Part shown: piece by piece, positions 43,599-51,708 of the stretch
How the letters are laid out: each line of letters begins with the position of its first letter
How positions within the stretch are numbered: position 1 is the first letter of the stretch
Source: Bog-473 sp963751335
GTDB taxonomy: Bacteria > Actinomycetota > Acidimicrobiia > Acidimicrobiales > RAAP-2
Length of the DNA stretch: 64,000 nucleotides
Direction of reading: 5' to 3'
Assembly (NCBI GenBank): GCA_963751335.1
Contig: CAVVUB010000001.1
Coordinates: forward strand, 682,001 to 746,000
The notes under the pieces: model-generated
The model's input: only the letters and a program-made list of their open reading frames with translations
Told to the model about the DNA's origin: nothing
Database searches by the model: none
Position numbers and translations under genes: made by a program

Positions 43599-43705
43599 CG
43601 GATCCTTCAGAAGCGCCTGTCACGTACTGCCTCCACACTGGACTGATGTCTCTCCTGTCATCTGCTGCTGGCCCGACGGCGTGCGCCGAGCGAGGTGAGC
43701 CTACG

Positions 43706-43726
43706 GTGGAACAACTATTTGGTCAA
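43706..43726 (+). promoter_or_regulatory. Cluster element, copy S5
   Basis: Plus-strand GTGGAACAACTATTTGGTCAA between the SDR stop and the VWA gene. It keeps GTGGAACAA, TAT and GGT of the core but with more changes than S1-S4 and in the opposite orientation to the gene it precedes. Confidence 0.5.
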
Positions 43727-43744
43727 TCCTCCAGGGGGACGGCA

Positions 43745-44650
43745 TTACTCCATTCGTACTTCAGCTTCCATGAGAGTGGCGTCCGTCATGTCCATGACGA
43801 CGTCGAGGTTGGCTGCGAGCTCCTCAAGCGTCAGTGTCGGTGATGTGAAGCCCTGGGTCTGCAAAATCGCCATCCTGAGTACCTGACCGCCCCCGGCCAC
43901 CAGAACCTCACCATTGAGTTGGCAGGACTCGTGGGCCAGATACGCCGCAGCAGGCGCCACAAACTCTGGCGCAAATCCTTCCATGACTTCTCCGAATGTC
44001 TCCTCCGGTGCGTCGTAAACATGCGCCAAGACCTTCGTGTCCGACAACCTGGTGCTCGCTCGTGGCGCGACGGCGTTGACAAGAATCCCGTGTCTTCTGG
44101 CGTCGAGCGCCAAACTCCGCGTGAAGCCAAAGACGCCTCCTTTGGCGCCCCCGTAGCTCGTGTTCTTCGGAACCATGCCGAACGCCGCCTCGGAACACGT
44201 GTTCACGATCCGCCCGTAACCGTTCGTGCTCAGATGGGGCCACGCCGCCCTGGTGACGTTGACCGTTCCCAGGTAGTGAACGTCGATCATCCGCTGGAAC
44301 TGATCCGACGACAGGTCCTCGAACCAGTCGGGGTTCGAAATACCAGCATTGTTGACCACGACATCCAACCTCCCGAAGGTGTCAATGGCCGTGTCGACGA
44401 TGGCGGCAGCACCGTCTTCGCTCGCCACCGAGGCGCCGCAGGCAACTCCCGTCCCACCCGCCGCTTCAATCTCGTTGACGACGAGGTCAGCCGGATCGGC
44501 TGAGGACCCGGACCCATCCAGCTCGCCCCCGAAGTCGGCCACCACGACGTGAGCCCCTCGGGCGGCGAGCAGCCGCGCGTGCGCCCGGCCGACCCCTCGC
44601 CCTGCACCTGTCACGATGGCCGTCCGGCCGTCGAATCGCAGCTGTTCCAC
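43745..44650 (-). CDS. SDR family oxidoreductase (MFE-type)
   Basis: A 301-residue NAD(P)-dependent dehydrogenase with TGAGRGVGRAHA, ADFGGELDGSG (the long beta2-loop insert of MFE-2 type SDRs), NNAGIS, catalytic Ser in NTCSEAAFG and YGGAKGG. C-terminal segment resembles that of the SDR at 31394. GTG start at 44650 follows AAGGAG; the frame is open upstream. Divergent from the second P450 with the S4 element in between. Probable role: oxidation of a P450-made alcohol or a CoA-bound intermediate. Confidence 0.88.
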   Translation of the reverse strand: MEQLRFDGRTAIVTGAGRGVGRAHARLLAARGAHVVVADFGGELDGSGSSADPADLVVNEIEAAGGTGVACGASVASEDGAAAIVDTAIDTFGRLDVVVNNAGISNPDWFEDLSSDQFQRMIDVHYLGTVNVTRAAWPHLSTNGYGRIVNTCSEAAFGMVPKNTSYGGAKGGVFGFTRSLALDARRHGILVNAVAPRASTRLSDTKVLAHVYDAPEETFGEVMEGFAPEFVAPAAAYLAHESCQLNGEVLVAGGGQVLRMAILQTQGFTSPTLTLEELAANLDVVMDMTDATLMEAEVRME

Positions 44651-44759
44651 TGTTGAGCTCCTTACGTCGCACCGGCCTGCACCCTCCCCTCGAAGACTGT
44701 TCGGCATGGCAGGTCCGCAACCCGTCTGAAGCGAGCTTCCGATTGTGGCAATCTAACAC

Positions 44760-44780
44760 TGACCTAAGATTTGTTTCCAC
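44760..44780 (-). promoter_or_regulatory. Cluster element, copy S4
   Basis: Minus-strand GTGGAAACAAATCTTAGGTCA between the divergent SDR (start 44650) and P450 (TTG start 44800, 19 bases away). Core CAAATCTTAGGT is identical to copy S2. Confidence 0.65.
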
Positions 44781-44799
44781 GTACTACGGAGGAAGACCT

Positions 44800-46128
44800 T
44801 TGCCGGAACGCGCCGATCGCTCCTTCGAGGGCGTCGACTTCTTCTCTGACGACAACCTGATCGACGACCCGTACCCGTATTTCGAATTCCTGCGCGAATC
44901 CAAAGGCCCGGTCTGGATCGAGCCGCAGTACGGCGTTGCGATGGTGACCGGCCATGCCGAAGCCATGGCGGTTCTCCGCGACTACGACACATACTCGTCC
45001 TGCAACGCACCCACTGGCCCCTTTCCCGGGCTCCCCGTTGCGGTGGACGGAGATGACGCCGCTCCGGCCATCGACCATTACCGGGATCAACTGCCGATGC
45101 ACGAGTTCATGGTCACCATGGACCCGCCCGCACACAACCAATACCGCGGCCTTATGCGGGGACTCTTCACGCCACGACGGCTCAGGGAGAACGAGGAATT
45201 CATGTGGCGCCTCGCAGACCAGCAGCTCGATGAGTTCTTGTTCAGGGGGAGCTGCGAGTTCGTCGGAGACTATGCGACGCCGTACACGAGCCTTGTCATC
45301 GCCGACCTTCTCGGCGTCCCCGAAGAGGATCGCGCTCGGATCCGACAGATGTTCGACAACCAGACGATGGCCGAAGTGGGCAAAGATCAAGCGATCCTGG
45401 CAGAGAACCCACTCTCGTACATCGAAGAGTCCTTCAGGGGCTATGTGCTGGATCGTCGCGCAAACCCTCGAAACGACGTCCTGACGCATCTCGCCTTGGC
45501 CAAGTTCTCCGACGGCTCGGTCCCTGAGGTCGACGCAGTCGCACGAGAGGCGTCGTTCGTCTTTGCCGCCGGGCAGGAGACCACCGTCCGCTTGCTCGCA
45601 ATTGCCATGAGGCAATTGGCGGAGAACTCTGAGCTGCAGGAACGCCTCTGTGAGCAACGAGAATTGATTCCCGATTTTGTTGAAGAGATGTTGCGGCTCG
45701 AAAGCCCCATCAAGGCTTACTTCCGCATGGCGCGGCGGACCACTGCACTGGGGGGAGTTCGGATCCCCGCGGGGACCTCCGTCATGCTTCTTCCGGGGGC
45801 TGCGAACCGAGATCCCGAACAGTTCGAATATCCCGACGAAGTCAACCTCGGGCGAGTCAACGTACGCGAGCAAATGGCGTTCAGTCGTGGAGTGCACAGC
45901 TGCCTCGGCCAGCCGCTCGCGCGATCAGAGGGTCGCATCACGCTCGAACGTGTGCTTGACCGGATGTCCGACATCGAGGTGATGGAGTCGCAGCACGGTC
46001 CGGCAGGCTTGCGGCAGTGGGACTACGCGCCGAACTGGATCTTTCGGGCTCTCAATTCGATCTACGTCACTTTCCAGGGCCGCGGGAGCAGGATTCCGAC
46101 CAGCGCCCTCTTGAATGATCCCAGCTAA
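44800..46128 (+). CDS. Cytochrome P450
   Basis: A P450 of 442 residues from the TTG at 44800, which has a GGAGGA site 6 bases upstream; the frame is open to 44653, but that part overlaps the S4 element and the divergent promoter. Hallmarks: substrate-recognition start DDPYPYFEFLRESKGPVW, MHEFMVTMDPPAHNQYRGLM, I-helix FAAGQETTVRLLA, ExxR in EEMLRLESP, and the haem loop FSRGVHSCLGQPLARSEGR with Cys368. Close to terpene- and steroid-type CYPs of actinobacteria (inference). No redox partner gene is adjacent. Confidence 0.92.
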   Translation: MPERADRSFEGVDFFSDDNLIDDPYPYFEFLRESKGPVWIEPQYGVAMVTGHAEAMAVLRDYDTYSSCNAPTGPFPGLPVAVDGDDAAPAIDHYRDQLPMHEFMVTMDPPAHNQYRGLMRGLFTPRRLRENEEFMWRLADQQLDEFLFRGSCEFVGDYATPYTSLVIADLLGVPEEDRARIRQMFDNQTMAEVGKDQAILAENPLSYIEESFRGYVLDRRANPRNDVLTHLALAKFSDGSVPEVDAVAREASFVFAAGQETTVRLLAIAMRQLAENSELQERLCEQRELIPDFVEEMLRLESPIKAYFRMARRTTALGGVRIPAGTSVMLLPGAANRDPEQFEYPDEVNLGRVNVREQMAFSRGVHSCLGQPLARSEGRITLERVLDRMSDIEVMESQHGPAGLRQWDYAPNWIFRALNSIYVTFQGRGSRIPTSALLNDPS

Positions 46129-46746
46129 ATCCTCATTCAGGCGCGCCGCTACTGACCGCCATTAGCCACCCTTTACCGATGCTTCGCGCGCGGATCGCCG
46201 CGCGAAGATTGACTTTCACAAAGCTTCCGCGTTGGCCCGCAGGATGCGTCAAGGGCCGCCGTCAGGCGATCGAGGACAAGGAGCGCAGCGGAGTCCCGGA
46301 GTGACCCTTGACGTGTTGGGCTGCCCATCAAGACCAAACTGAAATGGGCCGGACCGCCAGGGCCCGCCTCTCTGCTCCTTGGTCTGCTGACCGCGGCTGA
46401 TCCTCATTCGGAAAAGGTGCGACGATCCCTCCACCACCTCCTATCCAGTCAGCTGAACTGCTCCCCTTTCTACGGATCGCCAGACGATCCGCCCAGATTC
46501 GCCCCCGTCGTAGAGAGCATTCGATGTGGCTTTGAGATGGCCGGTATCAAACCGTGGATTCAGCCGGGTGGAATTTCGAGTCACCACGATCTGGCACTGC
46601 GAATTCCGTGAACAGCTCGGGAGGCCGATCATTCAAGATCGCGCCACGCTGTCATCCTTGACGAGAAAACACACTGACGCTTCCTTCGGAAGGACACACC
46701 ACGAGTTCATCACACTTGGCCAAAGGCCGACTCTCGCGTCGGAGTG
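46129..46746. other. Gene-free spacer after the second P450
   Basis: About 620 bases between the convergent P450 and amidohydrolase. Apart from the hairpin at 46182-46207 I see no feature; open frames are short and have unlike codon use. Confidence 0.5.
46182..46207 (+). terminator. Possible terminator hairpin
   Basis: Inverted repeat CTTCGCGCG / CGCGCGAAG with an 8-base loop, 54 bases after the P450 stop. A 9-bp GC-rich stem; no T-tract follows, so a Rho-independent terminator is only possible. Confidence 0.4.
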
Positions 46747-47973
46747 TCAGGCGAAGGTCAACGACCGGGCGTTTTCCACCATGATCTTGCGCTGGTCGTC
46801 GATCGAGAATGACGACACGTTCGAGAAAAAGTCGCGCGGCTGCGAGAGGCCCTCGGCGTGTGGCCAGTCCGAGCCGAAGAGAATCCGCTCAATGGGCAGG
46901 AAGCGCGCCAGATCCTCGACACTGTCCTCCACAAATGGCGCCACCCAGCAGTGATCGATGAACTGCTCGACCGGGTCCGACGCAAACAAGCCCGGATTCT
47001 GCCCACCGAGCATGTGCAAGGAGTGGAGGCATCGTGGCACCCAGTCCGCACCGTTCTCGATATAGGCCACTCTCAGGCGGGGAAAGCGCTCGAAGAGTTT
47101 GTGAGCCACCAGCACGGTGGCGAAGTCCTCGATGAGGCGGTGCTTCATGAGCTGGGCCACCAACGAGGCCGATTGGACCGCCGATGCGTCGGGACGGAGT
47201 TCGCCTGCGGGCGCACCGGAGAGACCCCAGGTCCGTGCGATGTCGGAGGCGACATCTGTGTACCCATCCTCGAAGCCGGCATGAGTGGTGACGACGATGC
47301 CTGATTCTTCGACTCGAGCCCAGAACGCGTCGAACGCCGGATCGGCCGGGGAGCGCAGTCCCTCAGGGGTGAACACTGGGCCGTTACGGATCGTGACGAC
47401 ACGGGCACCCCGATCGAGGCACCAATCGAGCTCGCCAACGGCACGGTCGAGGTCGGAAAGGGTCAGGAACGGGACACCGAAGATCCGATCCTGATAGGCA
47501 AATCCCCAATCCTCGTCGAGCCAGCGGTTGAACGCCCGGAGCACTTCGATGGAGGCCTCGACGTCGGGTTGCATGGGTCCCTCCATGCAGACGCCCTGCG
47601 AGGGGAACAACCAAGCCGCTTCGACGCCCTGAGCATCCATACAGGCCAGGCGGGCATCACGCTCGAACCACTCAGGGTGCGCTCCGGGGTCCTCGCAGGC
47701 CAGCTCGTTGCCGACCCGTTCCTTGCTGCTCTTCCCTGAGAAGTAGTCGTAGAGGGCGCCGGGACGGGGTCGGGGATGCACGTCGCCCGGGCCCGGGATG
47801 ATCGGATGCTGCCGCTCGCCGAAGAAGTAGTGAGGCCTACCGTTGACCTCCTTCAGGACAACACCCCGGTCAGCGAACCTCGGGTCGCGGTATCGGGTGA
47901 AGGTGTCGCTGACCTCCCAATAGTGGTTGTCGGCGTCGAAGAGGTTCTGTATCTCTGATTCAGCGTTGCGCAT
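46747..47973 (-). CDS. Amidohydrolase family protein (TIM-barrel metal-dependent hydrolase)
   Basis: A 408-residue PF04909-type protein. The N-terminal metal motif reads FDADNHYWE in place of the usual DxHxH, as in mycobacterial relatives; then VVTTHAGFEDG with a barrel His, and LFGSDWPHAEGL with the catalytic Asp near the C-terminus. Relatives include decarboxylases and lactone or amide hydrolases (ACMSD/LigW-like). Second gene of a two-gene operon, 10 bases after the stop of the aminoacylase-like gene. Confidence 0.88.
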   Translation of the reverse strand: MRNAESEIQNLFDADNHYWEVSDTFTRYRDPRFADRGVVLKEVNGRPHYFFGERQHPIIPGPGDVHPRPRPGALYDYFSGKSSKERVGNELACEDPGAHPEWFERDARLACMDAQGVEAAWLFPSQGVCMEGPMQPDVEASIEVLRAFNRWLDEDWGFAYQDRIFGVPFLTLSDLDRAVGELDWCLDRGARVVTIRNGPVFTPEGLRSPADPAFDAFWARVEESGIVVTTHAGFEDGYTDVASDIARTWGLSGAPAGELRPDASAVQSASLVAQLMKHRLIEDFATVLVAHKLFERFPRLRVAYIENGADWVPRCLHSLHMLGGQNPGLFASDPVEQFIDHCWVAPFVEDSVEDLARFLPIERILFGSDWPHAEGLSQPRDFFSNVSSFSIDDQRKIMVENARSLTFA

Positions 47974-47983
47974 GGCTCTCTCC

Positions 47984-49708
47984 TTAATCCGTGCCGTGGC
48001 GAAGCAACTTGCCTGGCGTTTCCGCGGTGCATTCCCCGTCGATGAAGGTCGTCACGCCGTTCACAATGATCCGGTCGTAGCCGACGGCCTTTTGGACAAG
48101 TCGCCACTCCCCGGCCGGATAGTCCCAGACCCGTTCTTGTGGTGTGCTGTCGACAGTCTCGGGGTCGTAGATCACGACGTCGGCCGGCGCTCCTTCGGCC
48201 AGGAATCCTCGGCCCTGCAGACCCGCCGCCACGGCCGGGTAATAGGAGAGCCGCCAGTGGGCCTCTTCGAGCGACATGATCTCGTGCTCGCGAACCCAAT
48301 AACCGAGCAGTTCGGTTGGATACCGCGCCGTGGTCACGAACTTGGTATGGGCGCCACCGTCACTGACTCCGGGAAGGGCCACCGGCGAGGTGGCGATCTC
48401 TTTCATCGCTTCGGGTGGGGTCACCAGCATCGGGGTCGCAAAGCCAACCCGTAGTTGACCGGCCACCGCCACGTCCAAGAAGGCGTCGATTTCGTGCTTG
48501 CTCTCTCGAGCCGCGATTTCACCCACAGTGAATCCCTCGTAGGTATCCTTCAGTTCCCGAGCGTTGGGAACATCGCTGGAGATCCAGTGGATCTTGATGT
48601 TGGTCAGGTCGTAACCCGCCCCGAAGAGGCCGCCACGCTCTTCATGAATGTCCTTCATTGCGGCGCGGCGTTCCGGGTCGGCGAATTTCACCGCCTTCTC
48701 CTCGACCGTGCCAAGACAGGCTTCCCGCCAGCACGGAATTGTGTCGGCGAGGTTGTAGTCCTCGAGGGTGAATTCCGAGACGAAATTCGTCGTCAACGCC
48801 TGAGCAAAGACGCGGAGGCCTTCCTCCTCGTTGAAGTAGGCCAACTGCTTGAGCGCGTCGCGGTGGCTGTACTTGGCTCCACCGTGCTGGTTGAGTGCGC
48901 CGTCGGCCAATAGCGCATTCCAGATGATGGGCCGGCCACTCTCGCGCGCCATCAGAGCCGCCGTCTCGAGGGTGCCGGTCAACTGGGCGGTGCCACGACC
49001 CGTCGAGCCCATGGCGCGGGAGAAGGCGATCACCTCTTCCTCTGTCATGCAATCGGTCACCATGGGCGTCCCGTCGTAGTCGAGCTGGACGTTGCCGACC
49101 TCCCCCGAGACCTGTGCGCTGAAGCCACAACCTCCGGCCTCCATCCCCTCGACGAGAAGCCGGCACATCTCCTCGAGTTGCTCCGTGGTCACCCGGTACG
49201 CCTTGGCATTGTCAACGCCTGCGACGTAGGCGTACAGCGGCGCCAGAGGCACGAACGACATGACGTTCACACCCTTTGGTGTGCGCTCCACGCTGTCGAG
49301 GAACTCCGGATACGTGACCCAGTCCCAAGGCATGCCAACTCGCATCGTCTCGAGCGGAACCGCTTCGTTGCGCGACAGGCTCAGCATGGCTCGCTCGCGG
49401 CCCGCTGGTTCACAGGGGGCGAAGCCGAATCCGCAATTACCGATCACGACGCTGGTCACGCCGTGCCACCCCGACATCGTGCACCACGGGTCCCAGAACA
49501 CCTGGCTGTCGTAGTGCGTGTGGAGGTCGACGAATCCAGGCGCCACAACCCGGTGCGAGGCGTCGACAACCTCACGACCTTCGGATGCATCCACCCGGCC
49601 GATCCGCGCGACGCTGCCGCCCGAGATACCGATGTCAGCCTTGTAACGGGGTGTGCGAAGGCCATCGATCACGGTCCCGCCCTTGATCACCAGATCGAAC
49701 TTCGACAT
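47984..49708 (-). CDS. N-acyl-D-amino-acid deacylase-like amidohydrolase
   Basis: A 574-residue amidohydrolase of the D-aminoacylase group: FDLVIKGGTVIDGL at the start, metal motif GFVDLHTHYDSQVFWDP, GNCGFGFAPC, an Asp near the end in LPGVSDGGAHTKFVTT, and the late strand APADVVIYDPETV. It hydrolyses an amide or cyclic amide; substrate unknown. Excellent ribosome site (GGGAGGGA) before the ATG at 49708. First gene of the operon, divergent from a TetR gene with a 36-bp palindrome between them. Confidence 0.92.
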   Translation of the reverse strand: MSKFDLVIKGGTVIDGLRTPRYKADIGISGGSVARIGRVDASEGREVVDASHRVVAPGFVDLHTHYDSQVFWDPWCTMSGWHGVTSVVIGNCGFGFAPCEPAGRERAMLSLSRNEAVPLETMRVGMPWDWVTYPEFLDSVERTPKGVNVMSFVPLAPLYAYVAGVDNAKAYRVTTEQLEEMCRLLVEGMEAGGCGFSAQVSGEVGNVQLDYDGTPMVTDCMTEEEVIAFSRAMGSTGRGTAQLTGTLETAALMARESGRPIIWNALLADGALNQHGGAKYSHRDALKQLAYFNEEEGLRVFAQALTTNFVSEFTLEDYNLADTIPCWREACLGTVEEKAVKFADPERRAAMKDIHEERGGLFGAGYDLTNIKIHWISSDVPNARELKDTYEGFTVGEIAARESKHEIDAFLDVAVAGQLRVGFATPMLVTPPEAMKEIATSPVALPGVSDGGAHTKFVTTARYPTELLGYWVREHEIMSLEEAHWRLSYYPAVAAGLQGRGFLAEGAPADVVIYDPETVDSTPQERVWDYPAGEWRLVQKAVGYDRIIVNGVTTFIDGECTAETPGKLLRHGTD

Positions 49709-49784
49709 GTCCCTCCCATTACCCAATGCGTGACCCCGGCTCGTTCCTCTGCTCGGGGTATGGCTGGCTCCGACGCTCTCCACC

Positions 49785-49820
49785 AACATACTTGCTTGTT
49801 GGTCGACAAACAAGTATGTT
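49785..49820. promoter_or_regulatory. Large palindrome, probable operator of the adjacent TetR
   Basis: A 36-base inverted repeat centred at 49802/49803 with 15 of 18 paired positions (arms AACATACTTG / CAAGTATGTT). It lies in the divergent aminoacylase/TetR region and overlaps the TetR start codon, as expected for an autoregulated TetR that also controls the amidohydrolase operon. Confidence 0.75.
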
Positions 49821-50466
49821 ATCGCTGGTGACGGAGGTATTCGAGCGACGAAGCCAAGCCGAACGGCGGAGCCGCTCCGAAGATGCGCTCCTGGAGGCGG
49901 CAGCCGAGGTGGTCGCCGAACGCGGGGTCCGAGGAGCGTCGCTCGCCAGCATCGGTGGGCGTGCCGGAGTCAGCCGAGGCCTCCCGACGCACCACTTCGG
50001 CTCGAAGGACGCTCTTGTGACCAAGCTGGCCGAGCGGGCTCAGAACAGGATCGGACTGGTGATGTTCGAGGCGCAGCGGGACCAAGCGGAGGTATCCGGT
50101 GACCAGCTCGTTCTCGACGAAATCCTGGTGGGCGTGGACGCCTATCTCGAGCTCTTCGAGGATCCGGGACCCGACGAACGGGCGCTTCTGGTCATGTGGG
50201 GCTCGACCTTCCCCTCGAACGCAGCGGTTGAAGGCATGGCCGACGCGGAACAACGCAGTTACGAGGGCCTCTCCCAGCAGATCGCGTCAGGTCAGAACGA
50301 CGGTTCAGTTCGAACGGATGTCGACCCAATGGCCAGCGCAGTACTCCTCCACGGCCTCATGCGGGGGGTCGCCGCCCTTTTCCTCTCCGAGAGCCGTCCG
50401 GCGGACATGCACGCCGTTCGCCGGACTTGTTACGACTGGATCGCTTCGGCCCTGGCGCCGCGTTGA
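49816..50466 (+). CDS. TetR family transcriptional regulator
   Basis: A 216-residue repressor: DALLEAAAEVVAERGVRGASLASIGGRAGVSRGLPTHHFGSKDALVTKL is the helix-turn-helix unit (about residues 20-66), followed by an all-helical ligand domain (ERALLVMWGSTFPSNAAVEGM, SAVLLHGLMRGVAALFL). The ATG at 49816 lies inside the palindrome; a GTG at 49828 is an alternative, and no ribosome site is seen for either, so the mRNA may be leaderless. Divergent from the amidohydrolase operon, its probable target. Confidence 0.9.
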   Translation: MLSLVTEVFERRSQAERRSRSEDALLEAAAEVVAERGVRGASLASIGGRAGVSRGLPTHHFGSKDALVTKLAERAQNRIGLVMFEAQRDQAEVSGDQLVLDEILVGVDAYLELFEDPGPDERALLVMWGSTFPSNAAVEGMADAEQRSYEGLSQQIASGQNDGSVRTDVDPMASAVLLHGLMRGVAALFLSESRPADMHAVRRTCYDWIASALAPR

Positions 50467-50468
50467 GT

Positions 50469-50491
50469 GAGCTCCCCTGAGGGGTCAGCTC
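50469..50491. terminator. Possible bidirectional terminator
   Basis: Hairpin GAGCT-CCCC-TGA-GGGG-TC-AGCTC directly after the TetR stop and between convergent genes. No T-tract; prediction only. Confidence 0.4.
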
Positions 50492-50513
50492 ATCCAATCA
50501 ATCATCGGTGCAA

Positions 50514-50525
50514 GAGAGCGCTCTA
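50514..50525. promoter_or_regulatory. AGAGCGCTCT palindrome, intergenic
   Basis: GAGAGCGCTCTA, core identical to the boxes at 51580, 53594 and 55254, but without the CTGTCGT lead-in and between convergent genes, so it may be unrelated or serve as a distant site. Confidence 0.3.
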
Positions 50526-50583
50526 CCTTCCGTCTGAGCTGTCGCTCGCTTGAGGACCTTGACGTCCTCGCGGAAGGAGCGGT

Positions 50584-51228
50584 TCATTGCCCGAATATCG
50601 GGCCATCCTCGCCCGGGAGGATATTGACCCATTCAGGCGACTCACCCGTCGGTCTGAACCAACTCGCGATGTCCAACCCATTGACGGTCGCGACGATCTC
50701 CTTTTTCACGCGCTCACACTCCGCATCGAGCTCGTCGGCAAGGTGTTTTGTGAGGGCCGCGAACTCGAAAGCATTGTGGGTACGCGCTCCGAGGGTGAAG
50801 AGCCGGGCCTGCACGTTCCGCACTCGCGGAGGTGGTCCGTGTTCGATCTCGAACCATACTTCGACCTCGGGGCGATCACTGACACGATGCGCGACGTGTC
50901 TGTCTGCCATGTCCAACGCGTCGAGGTGCAGCTCGCGCTGGCCAGGATCGAGGGCATCGATGAAGCGTTGCGGGACCAACCTGCGCCTTCGACCCTCCTC
51001 GAGGCCTTTGCCACTGGCGAAGCATCGCCGGTAGGTGATCACTCCGGAGATCCAGAGAGCCGAGCTCAGCCTGAAATCGCCGATGGGATCGGGCATCTCG
51101 GCGAGTCGCTCGAAGAGAGCTCGAGCGTAGTCCATGTCCAGCCGGAGCCGCTTGAGCTCGGCGAACTCTATGGCGAGCTCCCGTGTCGTGGCCTCGATCT
51201 CGCTCATGACGTGGAGCGCTTTCGGCAC
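50584..51228 (-). CDS. Hypothetical protein
   Basis: A 214-residue soluble protein with a helical start (MSEIEATTRELAIEFAELKRLRLDMDYARALFERL), a central YRRCFASGKG and an Arg/Glu-rich middle (RRRRLVPQRFIDALDPGQRELHLDALDMADRHVAHRVSD), then an alpha helix LAALTKHLADELDAECERVKKEI. Codon use is like neighbouring genes, so it is real. The pattern (FASGK, then H-D-AD-HVAH) recalls small actinobacterial proteins of unknown function; I do not recognise the family. Confidence 0.7.
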   Translation of the reverse strand: MPKALHVMSEIEATTRELAIEFAELKRLRLDMDYARALFERLAEMPDPIGDFRLSSALWISGVITYRRCFASGKGLEEGRRRRLVPQRFIDALDPGQRELHLDALDMADRHVAHRVSDRPEVEVWFEIEHGPPPRVRNVQARLFTLGARTHNAFEFAALTKHLADELDAECERVKKEIVATVNGLDIASWFRPTGESPEWVNILPGEDGPIFGQ

Positions 51229-51444
51229 GATCGCGGAGACCGAAGGCGGAGCTCGACCGAATCGCTCAGTGCGAAGCTCACCATGAACTGCCTCGGGTGG
51301 TTCTGATCGGCTGAGTATTCACGGACTCAGCATCTCAACAACCCGCCACGGGCGTGATTTTCGACCTGATTCGTAGACCGAAGCCGATACCGACGAACGA
51401 AGCCCGACACGCGAGGAAATCCTCTGTGACCTGGGGATTCTCGA

Positions 51445-51493
51445 GAGCGGAAGACGGGATACGAACCCGCGACTCTCACCTTGGCCAGGTGGT
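51445..51493 (-). repeat. 3'-half remnant of a glycine tRNA (copy B, best preserved)
   Basis: Minus strand reads ACCACCTGGCCAAGGTG, AGAGTCGCGGGTTCGTATCCCG and TCTTCCGCTC: anticodon arm, intact T-arm and acceptor 3' strand of tRNA-Gly(GCC). The sequence upstream (minus sense) is not a D-arm or acceptor 5' strand, so it is only the 3' half. Likely an attachment-site scar. Confidence 0.7.
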
Positions 51494-51579
51494 GGTTTCC
51501 TGGCTGAAGTCTGCTTCACTCCCCCGCCGTAACTATCCGTCCACCAGGTTTCCACTCGGCACTGAGTTCGATCCTGTCG

Positions 51580-51591
51580 TAGAGCGCCCTA
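51580..51591. promoter_or_regulatory. TAGAGCGC box upstream of GH1
   Basis: TAGAGCGCCCTA (11 of 12 palindromic) preceded by CCTGTCG, 118 bases before the GH1 ATG. The same CTGTCGTAGAGCGC sequence occurs at 53588 and 55248. The palindromic GAGCGCTC core resembles LacI-type operators such as CebR sites of beta-glucoside genes. Confidence 0.5.
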
Positions 51592-51708
51592 CTAGGCAGT
51601 TCGGCCATCCCAGACGTCGAACCACTGGTCGCCTCGGTCCCAGAACGAGACTTTGAGGTCGACACCAATGTTGTCGCGGATCGTCCCCGGCTTGTCATAC
51701 TCGTGACC

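Larger units (their letters stand above)
51229..51702. other. Intergenic region with tRNA-Gly remnant and TAGAGCGC box
   Basis: About 470 bases between the hypothetical gene and GH1. It contains the tRNA remnant at 51445-51493 and a box at 51580-51591. A possible GH1 promoter is TTGTCG at 51671 and CATACT at 51696, which would start transcription at or just before the ATG at 51709. Confidence 0.5.

Noticed and set aside
33749..44780. The repeated GGAAC...GTT element read as an ECF sigma-factor promoter
   Set aside because: ECF promoters have GGAAC and GTT about 16 bases apart; here the spacing is only 8-9, so an operator is more likely.
44764..45897. 377-residue minus-strand frame within the second P450
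   Set aside because: Antisense shadow of a P450 with intact haem and I-helix motifs.
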